DNA from: Lachnospiraceae bacterium UBA2864
GTDB taxonomy: Bacteria; Bacillota; Clostridia; Lachnospirales; Lachnospiraceae
DNA length: 15,800 bases
Direction of reading: 5' to 3'
Assembly: GCA_002350525.1 (NCBI GenBank)
Contig: DEFA01000021.1
Location: 99,133-114,932, forward strand
This document shows positions 12,438 through 15,800 of this stretch, in pieces. A program made the translations under genes and the position numbers. The notes beneath the pieces are model-generated. The model was not told the origin of the DNA, did no database searches, and worked only from the letters and a program-made list of their open reading frames with translations. Numbering within the stretch: the first letter of the stretch is position 1; each line of letters begins with the position of its first letter.

Positions 12438-14312
12438 TTATATCGTGCCGCCGACTCCGGCTCCCGAATTGGAACCGAATATCCTGCAGCAGATAAAGTC
12501 TATCAGAAAAGCAGCTACAAGGATCATACACAGAATTACGGTTCTCTTTTTTCCGAACTTTTCCAGACGACCCTTTATAGCCGGACCTATCAGATAGATA
12601 CCGGCAAAGCCGCCTGCTGCAAATGCGGCAAGTCCCGCTAGACAGATTCTTCCGTTAAGGTTGAAGGATAGATCCTTATAATCCCAGTAGGAAGCATTCA
12701 TGGCAAAGTCAAGAACGAAGCTTGTAAGATATTCAAGTATTCCGCAAAGGATCATTGTAAGAATTACAAGCTTCACTTTGTTGTTCTTAAACCGGTTCAG
12801 GAAGAATATGATAAATACTCCTCCGAATCCATATATCGGAATCCACGGTCCGTACATCATACCTCTGTTTACGAAGGCATGATCCTGGATGATATGAAGT
12901 GCAACTTCCCATAACCATCCGACCAGACTGAAAGAAAAGAACATTACGATAAAGTCCGTGACCTTATACTTATCTGCCTCTTCAAAATTTGAAATATCTA
13001 TAAGGATATCCGGCATAACATAGTCCGGATTTTCCTTTCCTTCTTCTTTTAAATGAGCCTTGAGTTCCTTCTTAAGAGCCTTCTTCTCGTCCTCTGTCTC
13101 AGCATTTTTTATAAGTGCTTTATATTCTTTCTTCTCTGTATGAGTAACGACGTATGCATCCCCGTCAAATATCGGCTCCAGAAATGCGCTTCTGTCAATA
13201 TCCGTTCTGCGTCTGAGTCTTACATACCATTCCGCATCAAGCTGCATGATGACAGACAGACCCAGAAGCGGTCCAATTACAGGGATCAACATTTCAAAAA
13301 TCCATAAAGGTATAGTAGTCATCTCAAACAGAAACATCTTAAACTTATATCCTTTTGTCATCTGTGAAGATATCTTCTTCACCTGCTTCCAGGAAAGTGT
13401 CGGATTTTCCGCTAACAGATACGGCACCATTCTGTATTGATATCCCTTATAAAAATATCCTATTACGGTTAAACTCCACAGAAAAAGAATAAACACAAAC
13501 TGGATATAGACCCAGACTAAATGAAAGAACTGACCTCTTCCGTACGGAGCAAAAAATCTTCTCAGGCGCGGCACTCTCTGATACCTGTTTTCAAGAAGCA
13601 TTCTTCCCTGACCGACAGATGAAACCTTTTTTATCAGGAACGAGAGGATCATTATAATGACCATGGCTATAACCGTGAGTGCAAATATCTCCCCTTTGTT
13701 ACGTTCCACATATTCCTTATTTGTGCTGAGAATCTGTACTACGATACCCGCTTTCTCGGCTATAACTTTTATTATCATATCCGAAAGCTTGATATCCTCC
13801 TCCGGATCCTCTGCCGTTTCTTCGTTTGCATCCTCTATGTAAGACTCAACCTCCGACCTTTCATCCGGATCCTCAATTTTAGACAGTTCATCTTCTATTA
13901 CATCCTGAGTATCATCCTCGACATCCTCCGGAGCCGAATCCAGCGCATCCAGAAATTTACCGAATTTGGTACCGCTAAGATAATCTCTTAATATTGCTTC
14001 GTTATCCGGAGTAGCTCGACCTGTAATTCCGAGAAGTGAATCACCCTGATCGAATACACTGTATCCGAAAGCATAGTCCAAACTTATCATGGAAAGTATA
14101 ACCGATACCAATACCATTACAAGAAAAGCCTTGATTCCTTTACCGAACACAGTTTTAAAAGAAACCTTATACATATCAAGGAATTTGTCATTTACTACCC
14201 TTTTACGCTCTGCTTTCTCGGCTTTTTTACGTGCTCTTTTTTCTTTTCCTGTTTCTTTTTCGGCTTCCTTTTTTCTGCCTGCTTCCTTTTCTTTCAATGT
14301 TGCTTCCCCCAT
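12438..14312 (-). CDS. Large membrane protein: DUF975-like domain fused to CmpB-type putative ABC permease domain
   Basis: A 624-residue protein. Residues 1-40 are an extremely Lys/Glu/Arg-rich cytoplasmic tail. A membrane helix (61-80) is followed by an acidic region (about 118-178, rich in Asp/Glu), then a second helix (208-228). Residues 230-370 match DUF975, with LENRYQRVPRLRRFF, PYLLAENPTLSWKQVKKISSQMTKGYKFKMFLF and YVRLRRR. A charged linker leads to residues 450-624, which match PF06541 (putative ABC transporter type IV, CmpB): FSLVGWLWEV, NRGMMYGPWIPIYGFGG, GILEYLTSFVLD, WDYKD, NLNGRICL. No ATPase gene is adjacent, so 'ABC permease' is only a family label. The ATG overlaps the stop of the upstream phosphoesterase (TAATG) with a weak ribosome binding site, so translation is probably coupled. 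A TTG at 14297 behind GGGGGA is an alternative start. Confidence 0.8.
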   Translation of the reverse strand: MGEATLKEKEAGRKKEAEKETGKEKRARKKAEKAERKRVVNDKFLDMYKVSFKTVFGKGIKAFLVMVLVSVILSMISLDYAFGYSVFDQGDSLLGITGRATPDNEAILRDYLSGTKFGKFLDALDSAPEDVEDDTQDVIEDELSKIEDPDERSEVESYIEDANEETAEDPEEDIKLSDMIIKVIAEKAGIVVQILSTNKEYVERNKGEIFALTVIAMVIIMILSFLIKKVSSVGQGRMLLENRYQRVPRLRRFFAPYGRGQFFHLVWVYIQFVFILFLWSLTVIGYFYKGYQYRMVPYLLAENPTLSWKQVKKISSQMTKGYKFKMFLFEMTTIPLWIFEMLIPVIGPLLGLSVIMQLDAEWYVRLRRRTDIDRSAFLEPIFDGDAYVVTHTEKKEYKALIKNAETEDEKKALKKELKAHLKEEGKENPDYVMPDILIDISNFEEADKYKVTDFIVMFFSFSLVGWLWEVALHIIQDHAFVNRGMMYGPWIPIYGFGGVFIIFFLNRFKNNKVKLVILTMILCGILEYLTSFVLDFAMNASYWDYKDLSFNLNGRICLAGLAAFAAGGFAGIYLIGPAIKGRLEKFGKKRTVILCMILVAAFLIDFICCRIFGSNSGAGVGGTI

Positions 14313-15523
14313 TAATATGTAAGATCTATAACCGTTATCTCACTATCCGTACCTACTCTTATAGGTGCACCGTAGTATCCCACTCCGCCTGTTACGACTG
14401 TTTTCATTCCATACAATTCTTTAACACCGTATCCGTTCTCGTTAAAGAAAGGAACTACATAATTACCCGGAAATATCTGTCCGTTATGTGTATGCCCCGA
14501 AAGCACGATATCCGCTCCCGCCTCCGAAAGTGCTTTATAGTCAAGTGGCTCATGTTCGAGGATGATTGTTTTTTCTTCTATACCTATACCCTTAAGCAGT
14601 TCTCCGGCATCGAGACGATTCTTTGTTCCGTCTCCTGCTTTCTCCGCATCAATTCTGCCGACTAATCTGATTCCCGTATCTCCTATAAGTACAGAATCAT
14701 CATAAAGCATGTTTAGTCCCGACCTGTCAAAGAAGTCCTCCATCTCTTCTGTACGATACGCTTCTTTATATGAAGATACCGCAAATCCTCCGAAGAGGTC
14801 CTCTTCCACATCATGATTACCTCCTACGGCATAAACACCGTACTTTGCTTTCATTGAACTGAGCGCTGCCGCATATCTGTCAGGATTTTTTAGTCCATCA
14901 TAGGTGCTTGTAAAAATATCTCCGCCAACGAGAATTATATCCGGATCGCACTCATTTACCATGGATACCATCTTTTCGGTTGTTTCCGGACAGGAATTCA
15001 CGCTGAGATGAAGATCAGCTATAAGCACTATTCTCAGACTCTCTTTAACGGCGGATTCACTGTCTGAACCGTCTTCAGATATATCGATTGAATAATTTAC
15101 AATCTTTGGATGCTGCGCATGTATAAGCCCATATCCGTTGATAAGAAGTCCCGCACAGATTGCGATTATACACGCATAGCCTATCAGGAGTTTTCTTGTT
15201 CCACGTCTTTCCACTTTCTTTTTAAATAAAACCGAAAGACAGGCTATTCCCGAGAGGATGAGCAGCAATCCTCCGTAATAAATGAAGAATCCGAGCCAGA
15301 TGTTACCCCATTTCATACAGAAGAATTTAATCGGTCCGTTGGAAAGAAATGCTCCCAGACACGGAACCACCGCTATCATTATATATATAATGATTCTGGG
15401 AATCCTCGTCTTTTTACCGAAACGGCCTACAATCCCCTCACCATGGAGTGCATATTCTGTTAATAAACATATACCGATCTTTACGATGATATAAAGTGCA
15501 AGAATCAAATGTACCAGTCTCAT
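14312..15523 (-). CDS. Membrane-anchored calcineurin-like metallophosphoesterase
   Basis: A 403-residue protein. Residues 1-135 contain four hydrophobic helices (about 5-22, 43-61, 76-99 and 111-132). The rest is a YkuE-like metallophosphoesterase domain with every two-metal motif present: Asp170-x-His172 (IADLHLS), Gly-Gly-Asp202, Gly-Asn236-His237-Asp (GGNHDVE), His324 (ILEHEP), and Gly-His344-Thr-His346 (SGHTHNGQIFPG). Members cleave phosphoesters; membrane-tethered ones of this type have been linked to lipid substrates, but the substrate here is unknown. The ATG at 15523 is 17 bases from the nearest AGGAGGAAGGAG tract, unusually far, yet no better in-frame start exists. Its stop overlaps the next gene's ATG, so the two form an operon directly downstream of tRNA-Cys. 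Confidence 0.87.
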   Translation of the reverse strand: MRLVHLILALYIIVKIGICLLTEYALHGEGIVGRFGKKTRIPRIIIYIMIAVVPCLGAFLSNGPIKFFCMKWGNIWLGFFIYYGGLLLILSGIACLSVLFKKKVERRGTRKLLIGYACIIAICAGLLINGYGLIHAQHPKIVNYSIDISEDGSDSESAVKESLRIVLIADLHLSVNSCPETTEKMVSMVNECDPDIILVGGDIFTSTYDGLKNPDRYAAALSSMKAKYGVYAVGGNHDVEEDLFGGFAVSSYKEAYRTEEMEDFFDRSGLNMLYDDSVLIGDTGIRLVGRIDAEKAGDGTKNRLDAGELLKGIGIEEKTIILEHEPLDYKALSEAGADIVLSGHTHNGQIFPGNYVVPFFNENGYGVKELYGMKTVVTGGVGYYGAPIRVGTDSEITVIDLTY

Positions 15524-15552
15524 ATTTATTCGAAAATCTACTCCTTCCTCCT

Positions 15553-15593
15553 AAAAAACCTGTATCCGACAAACATTTATCAGATACAGGTTT
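15553..15593 (-). terminator. Terminator after tRNA-Cys, in the phosphoesterase leader
   Basis: Arms 15556-15566 and 15583-15593 form a perfect 11-bp stem (AAACCTGTATC and complement), running on the minus strand into six T's (15558-15553). It starts 9 bases after the 3' end of tRNA-Cys. The phosphoesterase ribosome binding region follows at once, leaving no room for a promoter in between. Confidence 0.75.
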
Positions 15594-15601
15594 CCTCAAA
15601 G

Positions 15602-15672
15602 AGGCGACTAACGGATTCGAACCGATGATCAGGGAGTTGCAGTCCCACGCCTTACCACTTGGCTAAGTCGCC
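15602..15672 (-). tRNA. tRNA-Cys (anticodon GCA)
   Basis: Seventy-one bases on the minus strand, from GGCGACT at 15672 to the matching acceptor arm at 15603-15609, with discriminator T at 15602. The anticodon loop CTGCAAC gives GCA, hence cysteine. The D-arm GCC...GGC and T-loop TTCGAAT are standard. CCA is not encoded. Two T-T mismatches seem to occur, at the top of the anticodon stem and within the T-stem, which is tolerable but worth noting. Confidence 0.93.
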
Positions 15673-15747
15673 ATATTAAATTACGATCATATATAATGAA
15701 TCGTTCACCGCGTCACACAGCTTTCACTGATGTTTTCGTGATGTTAG

Positions 15748-15800
15748 CTCCCCGAGTTGGGCTCGAACCAACAACCCTTCGGTTAACAGCCGAATGCTCT
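15748..15800 (-). tRNA. tRNA-Asn (anticodon GTT), cut by the window edge
   Basis: The 3' two-thirds of a tRNA on the minus strand: anticodon arm TTCGG-CTGTTAA-CCGAA with anticodon GTT, T-arm GTTGG-TTCGAGC-CCAAC, acceptor strand TCGGGGA and discriminator G at 15748. CCA is not encoded. The 5' acceptor and D-arm lie beyond position 15800. It lies 75 bases upstream of tRNA-Cys in the same orientation. Confidence 0.93.

Overview
The window reads as chromosomal DNA from a low-to-moderate GC Gram-positive of the Clostridia, most likely a Lachnospiraceae member of the gut or rumen (Butyrivibrio/Roseburia-like). This rests on strong AGGAGG ribosome binding sites, sigma-A type promoters, rho-independent terminators, and families typical of that group: DUF4342, DUF2085, DUF4867, DUF975/CmpB membrane proteins, and PD-(D/E)XK 'transposase' proteins. 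The genus is inferred, not proven. Nothing points to a phage, plasmid or CRISPR locus.

Layout. (1) 262-1092 (+): an isolated Rpn-like PD-(D/E)XK nuclease gene with an intact catalytic motif. (2) 1234-2734 (-): two paralogous UBA-like/DUF4342 genes. The larger one heads an operon with a zinc-ribbon protein and a DUF2085 membrane protein. Both paralogs have the same four-unit, 11-bp-phased repeat (TTTAATCT core) at the same distance upstream, which looks like an OmpR/PhoB-type response-regulator site. (3) 2948-4934 (+): hflK-hflC, divergent from the DUF4342 operon, with a clear promoter 9 bp from the repeat block. (4) 5180-5800 (-): a DUF4867 gene, separated from hflC by a bidirectional terminator and a GC-rich array of mini-hairpins. 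(5) 5881-8461 (-): an acyl-CoA ligase, a shikimate-kinase-like protein lacking some shikimate ligands, and a small histone-H1-like basic protein. (6) 8581-9519 (-) and 9636-12225 (+): an AraC-family regulator divergent from a three-gene ABC-2 exporter. Between them lies a direct repeat of 21-bp period beside a TATAAT box. (7) 12226-12437: a nested inverted-repeat element between convergent genes, again with mini-hairpins. (8) 12438-15523 (-): a DUF975/CmpB membrane protein translationally coupled to a membrane-anchored metallophosphoesterase. (9) 15602-15800 (-): tRNA-Cys and a partial tRNA-Asn.

How it fits together. The best candidate for an undescribed system is the divergent cluster at 1234-4934: HflKC (membrane-protease-modulating SPFH proteins), the DUF4342/zinc-ribbon/DUF2085 membrane operon, and a detached short paralog, tied together by duplicated phased operators. 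A membrane-stress role is inferred. The second notable signal is a family of mini-hairpins in the two convergent intergenic regions. All seven clear ones have GNA or GNRA loops when read on the minus strand, and both arrays sit next to bidirectional terminators.
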